Shown here piece after piece: positions 11,350-21,787 of a DNA stretch of 64,000 nt (within the stretch, counting starts at the first letter, position 1; every line of letters starts with the position of its first letter). The notes below the pieces were generated by a model. The model saw only the letters and a program-made list of their open reading frames with translations. It made no database searches and was not told the DNA's origin. Position numbers and translations under genes: made by a program. Source of the stretch: Henricia sp. BOLD:AAB3569 (lineage: Eukaryota > Echinodermata > Asteroidea > Spinulosida > Echinasteridae); the NCBI GenBank assembly GCA_037783545.1, contig JBBELK010000485.1, positions 992,001-1,056,000 of the forward strand. Direction: 5' to 3'.

Positions 11350-11395
11350 TGTGGTAGTTTTTATTAGTTGAGGGCGCGGGCTCCCTACATCTTCC

Positions 11396-11692
11396 AGGTC
11401 CTTGTGGGGTTTTGGAATTGACCACCTTTAGACACTAAAAACGATGGTTTTTCGACTTTATTTACCTATTTTGTTTAAACCCTCACGTTTAGCGGTTACT
11501 AGAGACCCCCGGTTTTGATATGTGAACAGAAAATCTTGAATTTTCCTTAAATAATTTAGTGTTTTTGGTGCGAAAACTAAGGACTGTCGAGAACCCCCCA
11601 AGGACCCGAACCACCCAAGGACCAAACCCCACAAGGACCAAATCCTCTAACTTCTTCATAGACTTGTGCACAACCCGTGCACCCCAAGGACC
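11396..11692. mobile_element. MITE with aggtccttg termini (family B, copy 1), in the LINE 3' UTR
   Basis: About 300 bases, nearly identical to 61508-61804. Ends are inverted: 'ggtccttgtggggttttgg' on the left, and 'accccaaggaccaaa' on the right. Three further 'aaggacc' direct repeats lie within the last 130 bases. Confidence 0.7.
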
Positions 11693-11949
11693 AAAACATA
11701 TATATTTGACTATGTCTCGTCGGTGCGCGCGCGCGGGGGTCGGATTCGTGCTGCGAGGTGCGCGGCTCCATAGCAGGGGCATGGAGATGTGTGTTTCCTG
11801 TTTTGTGTTTTGTAGCGCGGGTTTGTTTCTCGCGCGCGCCTTGGCGGGCCGTCTGTGCCTCCAATATGGTGATGTGGTTTTTAAAGTACTGTTTACTATT
11901 GTATTGCGCCTATGAGCATTTTAATGGATATATGGCGCGTTATAAGTGC

Positions 11950-11980
11950 TATTATTATTATTATTTATTATTATTAAACG
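11950..11980 (+). repeat. (ATT)n tail of the L2-like LINE
   Basis: 'ctattattattattattta...' immediately follows the LINE 3' UTR, as expected for L2-type 3' ends. Confidence 0.7.
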
Positions 11981-11989
11981 TTATATCGA

Positions 11990-12800
11990 AATTAACTGAA
12001 TTCATTGCCATCTGCTCACAAAATCGAACACAGGGAACCTGTTTCGTGCCAGTATACAAACTAAACAACATCAGCATTAGTCCGACGGTACAACATCATT
12101 TCTGATGTTTGTGTATATGTAAATGAGGCGTGGAATGGTCCATTAACAGATGTGGGGAGCGACAATTGAGCAAAAAGTTATTTCTTACTTCGTAAGAAAA
12201 TACATTTCTTTTCTCTATTTTCCTCATTTAAGGAACAAAATACAAAACAAAATAGGAAACTAAAAACTTTGTTGAACAAGTTGGATTCGGTTGTGAGCAC
12301 CAACTCGCTTTATTTCCGAAAAACATGTAACTTTTACAATTAATTATTAACTTAGTAGATGTTCAGTTCACCTGTTTTGCATTAAATCAAACAATGGCTT
12401 CCAATTTCACGTTTAAATATTTCAATAATAACTCGGTCAAATTCCAAATTACCAAACATTTGGTTTGATATACATGTACATGTAGGCACTTCCTGCTTTT
12501 TCGGTGTTCCATCTGCCGTGGCGTGCAACTAGCCACAATGTTACCGTGGAGCATTGCTTGCTGCAGATGCGCCATACTTGCCAATGTCTGTGAAAAAAGG
12601 TTTTATGGCTTCGAGTATAACTCAAGGTGTAAGAAGTGGCAACTAACCCTTTTTTTAGAAGTAGTTAACCTACGAATGACGGGCAAATCGCAATCTGTCG
12701 AATCTCCGAGAGCTTTTAAATATCTTTCGGCAATGGAAACTGAACATGTACGTTTGTGCGTTCTAGCAATTGTAATGTAACTTCGTTGACGAAATTAATA
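11990..12800. other. Noncoding stretch
   Basis: No recognisable gene. A/T-rich, with 'acatgtacatgt' at 12473-12484. A short plus-strand frame at 12523-12780 matches nothing I know. Confidence 0.4.
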
Positions 12801-12804
12801 AGTT

Positions 12805-13155
12805 TTAGATTTCGATAAATACATTGTCATACGATCCGCAAAAAAACGTACAATCCTTGCATCTAATGGTGGCAATATAATTAAATCTTAGAAATCCAGC
12901 ATAGCTCAAAAAATAAATAAACACAATTCTAAGGTCGGCTAAATCAGCAGAAGGATGACCGTGAGAGGCCAATAATTTTTCTAAAATGTCCACTGTAATT
13001 GTGTTGGGGAAGCGTACGCCGGTTGTATCCCTACATTGTCTTGAACAGTCATCAGTAGGCGAAGACAAACCGGCTAGTGAATGCATCCATTTTGCGGCTG
13101 CTGCAAACGCGTTCGCAGTGGTCTTCGCTCCTGATGACTGGCCAAGATGGGCCAA
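12805..13155 (-). pseudogene. Tyrosine-recombinase fragment (Crypton/DIRS-like)
   Basis: The minus-strand frame contains 'FAAAAKWMHSLAGLSSPTD' and then 'LADLRIVFIYFLSYAGFLRF', followed by 'IRCKDCTFF'. This resembles the start of the catalytic fold of animal tyrosine recombinases found in Crypton, DIRS-like and related mobile elements, where an 'LR....l..aGFLR..E' helix carries the first catalytic Arg region. The later catalytic residues (R/H-x-x-R and the Tyr) are not present before the stop at 12805, so only an N-terminal catalytic fragment remains. No flanking repeats that would define the element were found. The assignment rests on motif resemblance by eye. Confidence 0.5.
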
Positions 13156-13159
13156 TTAA

Positions 13160-13520
13160 AGGCCCAATTCTCCCACCTGCTTCATGCAAGTGAATACTTG
13201 GCGACGGTGGATGAAGCTTTAGGTGATGTTAGGAGAACCAGAACTTCCGGAAGTTGCGTCTCCGCTAGCTGTAGTAAATGCGGGTCGTCCAAAACCGACA
13301 CACGGGAGTCCCATATCCCTAGTAAAGGGGGGAAAGGAAACAGCCAACAGGAAACCTTTCGTATTGAAAGTGGGAATACAGCCGCTACAAAAATGTTACA
13401 AATGGGCACAAAATGCTCCTAAATGAGACAAAATGTCATGTGGCATAAAATTGCCTTGCTGCACATTCTCTATAAAATACCAAACAACTATCTGCCAAAT
13501 TGACTCTCTCTAATAAATGC
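13160..13520. other. Noncoding stretch between recombinase fragment and SINE
   Basis: No gene supported. A short plus frame (13223-13426) has no recognisable domain. Confidence 0.35.
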
Positions 13521-13524
13521 ATTT

Positions 13525-13908
13525 GTTTACACCGCAGCGTGTGGTACACCCCAACTTTTCAACCCGAATAGAGTCTAAGTTTCCAATGAGTGATACTCCT
13601 CAAGTATCAATCTTGGAAATAGTCAGAACTCTTACTCTCACTGTTGTGAAAAAGAAGAAACCGAGAAATCTCGAAAAATCTCAAACAACACTGAGATTCG
13701 AACGAGGGACCTTATGATTACAAGTCGAGCTCTCTTCTAACCAGACCACGAAGCTGGTTGCAAACCGACCGCATTCAAAACCCTAAATTCCTTTAAAATA
13801 ACTAACCCTTAACCCTAAACCCTAACCTATTATATAGTCTCCACTCAAGACGCAAAAAAGGTACAAAACCCCTCGTTATCCCCTCGCAGTGGTGTAAAAA
13901 AATTACGC
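13525..13908 (-). mobile_element. tRNA-derived SINE, family 1 (copy 1)
   Basis: The reverse complement contains a tRNA-like head: 'ggtctggttagaagagagc' (box A-like) and 'tcgttcgaatctcag' (box B). The region between them reads like a tRNA-Thr(TGT) anticodon arm. The same unit lies in the opposite orientation at 47083-47465, with matching flanks 'tttacaccgcagcg' and 'cgcagtggtgtaaa'. The TTAGGG-like stretch at 13780-13830 belongs to this SINE. Confidence 0.7.
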
Positions 13909-14076
13909 GCCCGGCACCACGGTCCAATAACGCGTGGTTAATGGAACTCGGAGGCCACGAAAAACCCCTAACTTGTAGGCCAGGGGAAACGTGGTTGCGT
14001 CCAAGGATGCGCACTTCGCGGGGGCGCACTTCCCTGTTCCATGATACCGTAAGTGAAGAGGTGGGTCAAAGGGTGG

Positions 14077-14950
14077 TGTAGCTTCTTAAACTAACTACAC
14101 AGAAGAGTAATGCTAAGTCCAACGCGCTGACAAGAAATTAAACTCAGAAGAGTCCCTTAACTTGAATTGTTTATTCCATCACTGAACTTAAGTCCTCCAA
14201 TGACAGCCTGATACATCCAGTGCCAGCGGTTCGCTGAAATAACAAAATACAAAAACTAGTGTAATATATCATGTCATCCAACCTTCGATCATTAACGTAT
14301 ACTTGCAATGAAACAATTATATAATGTTACAATTATCTTGATAATCTGGTGAAATAATCTCTCAATTAACCTTGTTTCCACGTACAACAGTGTAAATCGA
14401 TGATCTATTAAACCATAATATTTGAGGCTTGATTCATTTGTGAGTTTCTATTCTTTGATAAGATTGACATGTATAGCCAATATAATCACAATGTGTCATT
14501 TATCTCAATGATTAATCGGGCTTAAAATACTTGTTTACATTATGCTAAGTTCAATAAGAAAACCGTTCATCGGGCATTATATCTATGGCACTGTCAACAC
14601 GATAGTTTTACACATTTTCATACATGTGCATACAATACCCATGCAACAGACATGTACTGTACATGTATAGTTTAACGTTTTACACGAACACACATGGTCG
14701 AGATAACCCAGTAAACTAATCAAGAATTATCGATCTTTTCCTACGTTTTGCTTGCCAGCATTATGACATATAAAGCTATAAATATGGCAAAGTCTATTAC
14801 AGTAAAGTACAACTGATTTAACTCACCAACTGTTGCATTCCTTTCGCAACGATTTAAGCCATGTTCCTTTTAAGGTGAACGAATTTTCCAAAAAGAATGT
14901 GTGCTCAGTCTCGCCAAGTGAGGGCGCCAAACACAGTTTTCGCCGCTACA
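14077..14950 (-). repeat. 3' LTR of BEL/Pao element 2
   Basis: 874 bases, TGTAG...CTACA. It differs from the other LTR by scattered substitutions and lacks about 30 bases present there near 22551-22586 ('ttcacaacaac' repeats). The divergence shows an old insertion. The G-rich minus-strand stretch just inside (about 14951-14965) is a plausible polypurine tract. Confidence 0.9.
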
Positions 14951-15147
14951 TAACCGGCCCCAAATGAGCTAATAACAATTAGACATTTCTTAAAACTATA
15001 CTAGCGGCGGACACTTAACTGCATAACAATTAATTAACAAACTATACAATATAACTGGTACTAACTACGATGTACTACTTGTACTACAATCACGTTCCTT
15101 TAATCCTTGACCTTTGACCTATACTCTGCGATATGCACCCTGTGCAT

Positions 15148-16886
15148 TTAAGTGGGTTGGGAAGGAGTCGAACTTTCCTCTAGCAGGCACAGCTTGGATA
15201 TAGGCCTCCTGTAGAAACTTAAGCCTACTCTGACCTCTACTTGTCTCACGAAACCATTCTGATCTGGATACGTAGCAGTCCCCCTACCCAAGGGCCAGTG
15301 TCCACGAGGAGCATTGTTATCTGCCACAAGGACCAAGTCACCTTCTTTAAAGTTTCTTTCTGGTCTGGTCCACTTCTGTCTCTGCTGCAGTATTGGGAGG
15401 TATTCCTGGACCCACCTCCTCCAAAACTGGTCAGCCATTTATTGGGTTTGTCTCCATCTCCTCTTAACGTAGCAGTCCTCCTTAACGAAGACTCCAGGAG
15501 GTAAGCTGGGGTTCTTTCTAAGCAAGAGAACATGATTGGGAGTCAATGGCTCATCGTCTTTGGGATCCATGCTCAACTGTGTGAGAGGTTTCGCATTCAG
15601 GATTGCTTCAACTTCAGTCATAACCGTGATCAGTGACTCGTCTGTGACGATTTGTTGTTGAAGGAGATTCTCCAAGATACGTCGAACTGACCGGATGATC
15701 CTTTCCTTTGGGAAATGTGGCTTGCTCCAGGGGGGTTAAAATGCCATTCGATGCCCCTTTGAACAAGAAACTTGTTCACTTTTCTGTCATTCAACGACGC
15801 AAGACTCTCTTGGAGCTCCCTATGACCGCCTTTGAAGTTTGTCCCATTGTCACTGTAGATGTGTACTGGGGACCCTCGTCGATTAATAAATCGCCGTAGC
15901 GCTTGGATGAAATAATCCGTCTCGAGTGAGAAGGCTACCTCGAGGTGAACTGCTCGGCTTGACATGCATGTGAATATACAGCCGTATCTCTTCACTTGGC
16001 TGCGCCCTTGCTTGACGGAGAAGGGACCAAAGTAATAGATCCCTGTGTTGCTAAACGGGGTCACTCTGGCCTCAGGCAAGTCAGCCATGAACTGCCGTCC
16101 ACATTTGGAGTTCCGCTTCTTACAACGGATACAGTTCCCTATGACATGTCGCACAGTGGCACCGCCCTTCATTATCCAAAACTTCTGTCTGAGGGAGGAC
16201 CATGTCACCCCAGCCCCAGAGTGTCCAACTCGCTGGTGGTAGTGGCTTATCAGTAACCTAGTCACATGGTGATCGTTGGGTAGGATTATGGGATGCTTCT
16301 GCTCATCAGACAATGGGGCCTTCTCCAGTCTGCCTCCAACGCACAACAACCCTTTGCGTAGTACAGGGTTCAACTTTTCAATGGCGCCTGCCTGTTTACG
16401 TCTCTTCATCTTCGTTTCTGCACGATCTCTCTCGAACCCCCAAGGGAAGGATCGCCTTTGAACAAACTGTATCACGTCCTTCTCAGCGGCTTCCAACTCC
16501 TGTGCCGTCGGAAGGCCTCTATCATTGAACTCGGCTTCTCTATTTGCTTGCGCCTTAAGGTAGATCTTGTATCGGAGTAGCCATGCGACAGCTCGTTTGA
16601 GGCGATTCCATGAGGAGTACCTCGTCATCATCTCTTCAATAGGATCGGCTCGCTCCGTCGCATAGACTTGAGACTGTTTCACTTCTGGATCATCTTGCAG
16701 GTCTGCGTTGGGAAGAACGCTTCCTCTCATGCTTATGGGATTTTCTGGCCACTGGTTCCTTTCCTTCACAAGAAACTCGGGCTCTTTGAGCCACCGCGAA
16801 AGGTCCTTTGCACGCGTTCCCCTAGACCCGTCGTCAGCATGGTTTGTTGGGCTATCCACATGTCTCCACTGGGAAACGTCACTCAT
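15148..16886 (-). pseudogene. BEL/Pao-2 integrase region (broken)
   Basis: Minus-strand frames at 15630-16886, 15439-15675 and 15148-15438. The first holds the end of the RNase H/linker, the 'GGRLEKAPL' region, the HHCC zinc domain ('HYHQRVGHSG...CIRCKK'), and the integrase core. The position that normally carries the first catalytic Asp reads 'TGIYYFGPF', so that Asp is replaced by Tyr. The second Asp is present ('YSDNGTNFKGG'). The Glu region is lost in a frameshift near 15710, where '[11 protein letters not shown]' replaces the expected family pattern. The last two frames carry the C-terminal 'ILNAKPLT' and 'FWRRWVQEYLP' blocks typical of Pao integrases. It is inactive on three grounds. 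Confidence 0.88.
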
Positions 16887-17387
16887 CTCATGAATTCTGG
16901 CGACTCGGTTTGCAACAAATGTGCGAAACCTTCTGCTTTCGTTGTTGATGTACTGCAGTACTGTACTGCAGTTGAATCTGTCCAGTAGGTCACACTTCGG
17001 AGAGGCAATCGGAGCTCATCCTTGATTATCTCAGATAGGTTTACAGCCAGTACGGCCGCCGACAATTCCAGTCGGGGAATGGTTATCCTCTTTAATGGGC
17101 AGAGCCTCGTCTTCCCCATCACGAATGCACAGTGAGCACGGCCATCTAGGCAATGATTCTCAGGTATGCACACGCGGCATTAGCTCGCTCTGAAGCATCA
17201 CAGAACGAGTGAAGCTCGTAGACAGCTTCCTTGAAATCTGAAGGCTTGAAACACCTGGCTATTCGCACTGATTTTAAGTCGGGGAGTTCGTCAACCCAGT
17301 TCCTCCAACGCTGTGCAGCGTCGTCTCTCACTTCCTCATCCCATCCTAGGCTCTGGGCACAAAGGTCTTGTAAAAGCAGCTTCGCCG
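16883..17387 (-). pseudogene. BEL/Pao-2 RNase H region, downstream of the MITE
   Basis: Minus-strand frames with 'ELHSFCDASERANAACAYL', 'RLELSAAVLAV' and 'YWTDSTAVQY', the D, E and D blocks of Pao RNase H. A frameshift near 17160 separates the first block from the rest. The upstream end of the domain lies across the MITE at 18290-18512. Confidence 0.85.
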
Positions 17388-18289
17388 CAGACAGCAAGCA
17401 TACGTCGCACCGACGTCGGCAAAGGTCGGCATAGGTCGGCGAACGTCGCCCGTCGGTGTACGACGTCGGTACGACGTCAGATATGGGCCGGCGATTTCCG
17501 TATTTGCTATACGTCGGCATTAGGTTAGACATTTGGTCAACATGACGTCACTTTAACGTCAATATTTGACGTCAATAAGGTGTCGCTATTCTGACGACAA
17601 CCTGACGTTAACGCCAACATGTGGGCACACGACGTGTTAAAGACGTTTTTTTCAGTCATTTTAGACTCCTGCGTCATAAAGTGGTCGTGACCAGATTTAC
17701 CATGTAAAAAGGCTAATTTGCTTCAGTTTTGGCAGTTGTTTTGATTTTTGTAAATGGGTTGTTGCTTGATAATAGGCAAATTGGCAATTGTCGGGGATGA
17801 ACAAACTCAAAGTGGCGAGTGATTAGTATTAAGTTTGGTATTCGGTTAGTATGTGTGTGCCAACCATGGGTTACAGGGTGCAGGTTTTTGTGGAGCATAA
17901 ATAGAAGTTGCGCATAAAGATAATGTATGAGTAATGTATGAGTAGTGGATGAGTAGTGGATGAGTAATGGATGAGTAATGGATGAGTAATGGATGAGTAA
18001 TGTATGAGTAATGTATGAGTAATGTATGAGTAATGTATGGGGCGTCAGGAAAAGACGTATTTTGGCTTTGCATACGACCCCACAAAGACGTTAATAATAA
18101 GACGTCAATAAGACGTCAATAATTTACGTCTGTCCAACGTTAACGCCAACTTATAAACAACGTTGTGCCAACGTTATTCGGAAGTGCAACTTTACGTTGG
18201 AACAACGTCATTTTCTAACGTTGGTTCAACGTTTCTTCATCAATTACTGACGTTGATCCAACGTTGGGCTAACGTAAGTTTGCTGTCTG
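17388..18289. mobile_element. 0.9-kb MITE with cagacagcaa termini, inserted in pol
   Basis: Starts CAGACAGCAAGCATACG and ends CGTAAGTTTGCTGTCTG, a 17-bp inverted repeat with a few mismatches. It falls between pol codons for '..FILKA' and 'KLLLQ..'; a GCC-like 3-bp repeat flanks it. The interior has 'acgtcggc' repeats (17408-17480), a 'gatgagtaatg' minisatellite (17925-18040), and an 'aacgttggttcaacgtt' repeat zone (18130-18270). No transposase. Confidence 0.8.
17925..18040. repeat. 10-bp minisatellite inside the MITE
   Basis: About eleven tandem copies of gagtaatg(g/t)at variants. Its minus-strand translation is a repetitive S/I/T/H/Y frame with no biological meaning that I can see. Confidence 0.85.
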
Positions 18290-19482
18290 GGGCCTTGAGG
18301 ATGAAGGGAGCTACGAAACCCAAAGGATCATAAAGAGAACTGGTGGCTGAGAGGATCCCCCTCCTTGTCAATGAGACATTCTTGGCCGATACTTGGAAAT
18401 TGAACTCGTCGGTGTCTATATCCCATAGAACTCCAAGGGTTCTTTCGATGTGCAGGTGGTCTAGATCTAGGTCAACAGAGACAGCTCTCTCAGATGCTGG
18501 GACTGCAGACAAAACCTCTCTGTCGTTGCTTACCCATTTAGTAAGTCTGAAGCCACCTCTTCGATCGTAGAAGCTCGCACAACGGAGGGAGCAAGGTTAA
18601 ACCCTCCTTGGTGGTGGAAACTGACAGTCGTCCACGTAGAAATTGTCAAGAACAGTCCTGGCAACATCTGAGCCAAAGTCCTGCTTGTTGTCCTGCACTG
18701 TTTTCTGCAAGGCAAACCCTGCGCAGCTGGGCGATGAAGTTGCTCCGAATAGGTGAACAACCATTTGATACTCCTTCGGAGGTCTTGACAGTTCTCCATC
18801 TTGCCACCATAGAAACTGCAGTGCACCAATGTCCCGTGGGGACACCCTGACCTGATGGAACATTCCTTCTACATCAGCGACCAAGGCCACTTTCTCTTGA
18901 CGAAAGCGGATCAAAACTCCAACCAACTTGTTGGTGAAGTCCGGTCCCTGCAACAGCTGACTGTTTAGGGAGACACCTTGTAATTTAGCGGCACAATCGA
19001 AGACTACCCGGACCTTCTCTGGCTTCATGGGGTGAATTACAGGATGGTGGGGAAGGAACCAAGTTATTTTTCCCTTTGCGTCCTCTCCATCCTCTTGCAC
19101 CTCCTTAGCGTGCCCCTTTTGGATGTAGCCCTCAATGGTGTTCTTATAGAAGGTGTGTAGGGTCTTGTCTTTCTCTAGCCTTTTCTTTAAGGACTGAAGC
19201 CTTCTTTCGGCCATCTGTCGATTATCCGGCAAGGACGGTGGATACTGTCGCCAAGGAAGACCAATCTGATAATGACCATCTTTGAGTGTCACTAGGCTGA
19301 GGCTTCCATTGCTGCTCTTGCCCTTCGATCCTCAACCGACTCCCCAGTCTTTTCGTCCTTGTTGCCAAGGCTGTAATCCAGCTGCCAGAAACGCTTAACC
19401 TGTTCTTGCATATCTTCTTCTGCCCGAATGTGGTTAATCCTAAAGGCGTTCTGTCCCTTAGTAATGCTGGATGTAGGGCCAA
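18290..19482 (-). pseudogene. BEL/Pao-2 reverse transcriptase (broken)
   Basis: Minus-strand frames 19482-19222, 19292-18597 and 18512-18290. Visible RT blocks are '[20 protein letters not shown]', '[13 protein letters not shown]', '[20 protein letters not shown]' and the catalytic 'YVDD' near 18625. The downstream frame carries 'GVLWDIDTDEF' and 'SSLYDPLGFVAPFILKA', the conserved block between RT and RNase H, and is cut by the MITE. At least two frameshifts separate the pieces. Confidence 0.88.
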
Positions 19483-19489
19483 TCAGAGT

Positions 19490-19973
19490 CCATCCTAAAG
19501 GTGAACGGATGGCATAGGGTTCCTTCCTCTGACCCCTCCTTTCCTCTTGTACCCGAAAGGCTTCGGAGTGTCACTGCCAATCAGCAGCCTTACGTTTGCA
19601 TCCTCTGCAGATGGAAGCTGTATCCCTCTAAGATGGGACCACTTGTTGACATCTTCCTGTCTAGGTACGCTTTGACGCGAGATAGGGAGGTTCTTCACCG
19701 TCAACACTTTCGACATCTCTATTATTTCTCCGTCTTGGACGTTCTCCACTGTTAGGTTTACTTCCATTCCTTGTCTTTCAACCTCGGTACTATTGACTGT
19801 GGTCAACTTAAAGTTTTTCCTGTCCCCACTAAGTCCAAGTTCCTCTGCGATTCCTTCTTTGCAGAGAGATATATGTCACTTCCCTCGTCCAAGAGGGCCC
19901 AGGTTGTCATATGTTTCTCTTTGTGTTTAAGCTTGACAGGGAGTACTCTGAGGCAGACTTCTTTACGAGAACC
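19490..19973 (-). pseudogene. BEL/Pao-2 protease region
   Basis: Retroviral-type aspartic protease of the Pao lineage (DUF1758-like). The minus-strand sequence 'ALLDEGSDIYL' stands where the catalytic Asp motif is expected, followed by 'LTVENVQDGEIIEM' and 'LIGSDTPKPF'. It continues directly from the first gag repeat unit in frame 20474-19803, then shifts frame near 19800. Confidence 0.75.
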
Positions 19974-21321
19974 AACAGTGTTGCATTCAACCTCTTTGGG
20001 GGTAGCTGCTTCACTACCGGCCCCATTGTGCTGACTTGGACTATTGGTCGGTTTTGACTCTGCATGTAGAAGTGTGTGGTGTTTTCCCTTGCACCCTTCC
20101 TTGAAGCAAACTGCCTTGGAGTTACACCTTCTGGCAAGGTGCGTGCCTTGAAGACAATTGAAGCAGAGCCCCTTTTGTTGAACTAGGGCAAGTCTGTCCT
20201 TCAGAGTTTTCGCCTTAAACTTCTCGCACTTGTATATGGAGTGTTTCTCTCCACGGCATGGACAGTCTCGTTTGGGTGGAAAGTCCTTGTTTCCTTGGAC
20301 AGTGAACTTGGACAGTGTTGCATTCAACCTCTTTGGGGGTAGCTGCTTCACTACCGGCCCCATTGTGCTGACTTGGACTATTGGTCGGTGTTGACTCTGC
20401 ATGTAGAAGTGTGTGGTGTTTTCCCTTGCACCCTTCCTTGAAGCAAACTGCCTTGGAGTTACACCTTCTGGCAAGGTGCGTGCCTTGAAGACAATTGAAG
20501 CAGAGCCCCTTTTGTTGAACTAGGGCAAGTCTGTCCTTCAGAGTTTTCGCCTTAAACTTCTCGCACTTGTATATGGAGTGTTTCTCTCCACGGCATGGAC
20601 AGTCTCGTTTGGGTGGAAAGTCCTTGTTTCCTTGGACAGTGAACTTGGACAGTGTTGCATTCAACCTCTTTGGGGGTAGCTGCTTCACTACCGGCCCCAT
20701 TGTGCTGACTTGGACTATTGGTCGGTGTTGACTCTGCATGTAGAAGTGTGTGGTGTTTTCCCTTGCACCCTTCCTTGAAGCAAACTGCCTTGGAGTTACA
20801 CCTTCTGGCAAGGTGCGTGCCTTGAAGACAATTGAAGCAGAGCCCCTTTTGTTGAACTAGGGCAAGTCTGTCCTTCAGAGTTTTCGCCTTAAACTTCTCG
20901 CACTTGTATATGGAGTGTTTCTCTCCACGGCATGGACAGTCTCGTTTGGGTGAAAAGTCCTTGTTTCCTTGGACAGTGAACTTGGACAGTGTTGCATTCA
21001 ACCTCTTTGGGGGTAGCTGCTTCACTACCGGCCCCATTGTGCTGACTTGGACTATTGGTCGGTGTTGACTCTGCATGTAGAAGTGTGTGGTGTTTTCCCT
21101 TGCACCCTTCCTTGAAGCAAACTGCCTTGGAGTTACACCTTCTGGCAAGGTGCGTGCCTTGAAGACAATTGAAGCAGAGCCCCTTTTGTTGAACTAGGGC
21201 AAGTCTGTCCTTCAGAGTTTTCGCCTTAAACTTCTCGCACTTGTATATGGAGTGTTTCTCTCCACAGCATGGACAGTCTCGTTTGGGTGGAAAGTCCTTG
21301 TTTCCTTGGACAGTGAACGTG
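19974..21321 (-). repeat. Fourfold 337-bp tandem array of the gag zinc-knuckle segment
   Basis: Four head-to-tail units starting at about 19974, 20311, 20648 and 20985, each 337 bases, differing by only a few bases. Each minus-strand unit encodes the same block: 'DCPC.GEKHSIYKC', 'CFNCLQGTHLARRC' and 'CKGKHHTLLH', i.e. the gag CCHC knuckles. Because 337 is not a multiple of three, each unit runs out of frame at the next junction ('..ECNTVQVHCPRKQGL'), so the array destroys the gag-pol frame. The junctions share ACAGTG. Confidence 0.92.
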
Positions 21322-21763
21322 GTGGCCCTATAGCCACTTCCTTTACTTTGTGGCTGGATACCGACAGGTTTGGAAGGTTTGCCTACATTTCTTTCATATG
21401 CGTTGCTTCCAATCTTGGCTTGCTCCTCCACGAAGTTGGTCATGTGGGAGAAGTTGGGTACAACCTGTGTTTTCCCACATAGATTGGAGATATATTGGCA
21501 GGAGTCGCTGAATCTTGAGCAGATTGTCAGTTGCACTTATATCTGCCGTGTACCCCATTTGTGTGAGAGTTATCTGGCATCGTCGCATATCTCGTCCTTG
21601 ACGAGGCTACGGACCTCGCGTCATCGCCACCAGTAGTGTTTCCGGTCTCCACAGCTCCATTAATCTTGAGCTCAGTCCCGTCCCCGGTAGTTCCACCCCC
21701 TCCTGCTTCAGGATCTTCAATTCCAGTATTGGGTGGTTCACCGTCATGCGCATACATCTCCAT
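21322..21763 (-). pseudogene. BEL/Pao-2 gag N-terminal region
   Basis: The frame starts 'MEMYAHDGEPPNTG' at 21763, close inside the 5' LTR, rich in G, T, E and D. A frameshift near 21530 leads to 'HMTNFVEEQAKIGSNAYERN', the spacer before the zinc knuckles. The large capsid-like region normally found in BEL gag (DUF1759) is missing, so this element has lost about 1 kb or more there. Confidence 0.7.
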
Positions 21764-21787
21764 TCCGAAAATAGTTGCGAACTCTTG

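Larger units (their letters stand above)
4283..11985 (+). mobile_element. L2/CR1-type LINE retrotransposon, split by a piggyBac element
   Basis: A non-LTR element whose 5' part (4283-6242) carries the endonuclease and start of the RT, and whose 3' part (9968-11985) carries the RT core and C-terminal region. It ends in a 3' UTR with the phrase 'gcgcgttataagtgctattatt' and an ATT-repeat tail (11950-11980), typical of L2-like elements. It is broken by a frameshift near 4803, the piggyBac insertion at 6239-9967, an in-frame stop at 11065-11067, and a MITE in the 3' UTR (about 11396-11692). It is not functional as it stands. Confidence 0.85.

Noticed and set aside
13780-13830. Interstitial telomere (CCCTAA)n
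   Set aside because: Only a few imperfect units, and the same units recur within the SINE copy at 47160-47200, so it is part of that repeat.
17846-18085. Repetitive S/I/T/H/Y-rich protein
   Set aside because: Translation of a 10-bp minisatellite in a non-coding MITE.
19974-21321. CRISPR-like array
   Set aside because: The 337-bp units are contiguous without spacers and encode gag zinc knuckles; this is a tandem duplication in a eukaryotic retroelement.
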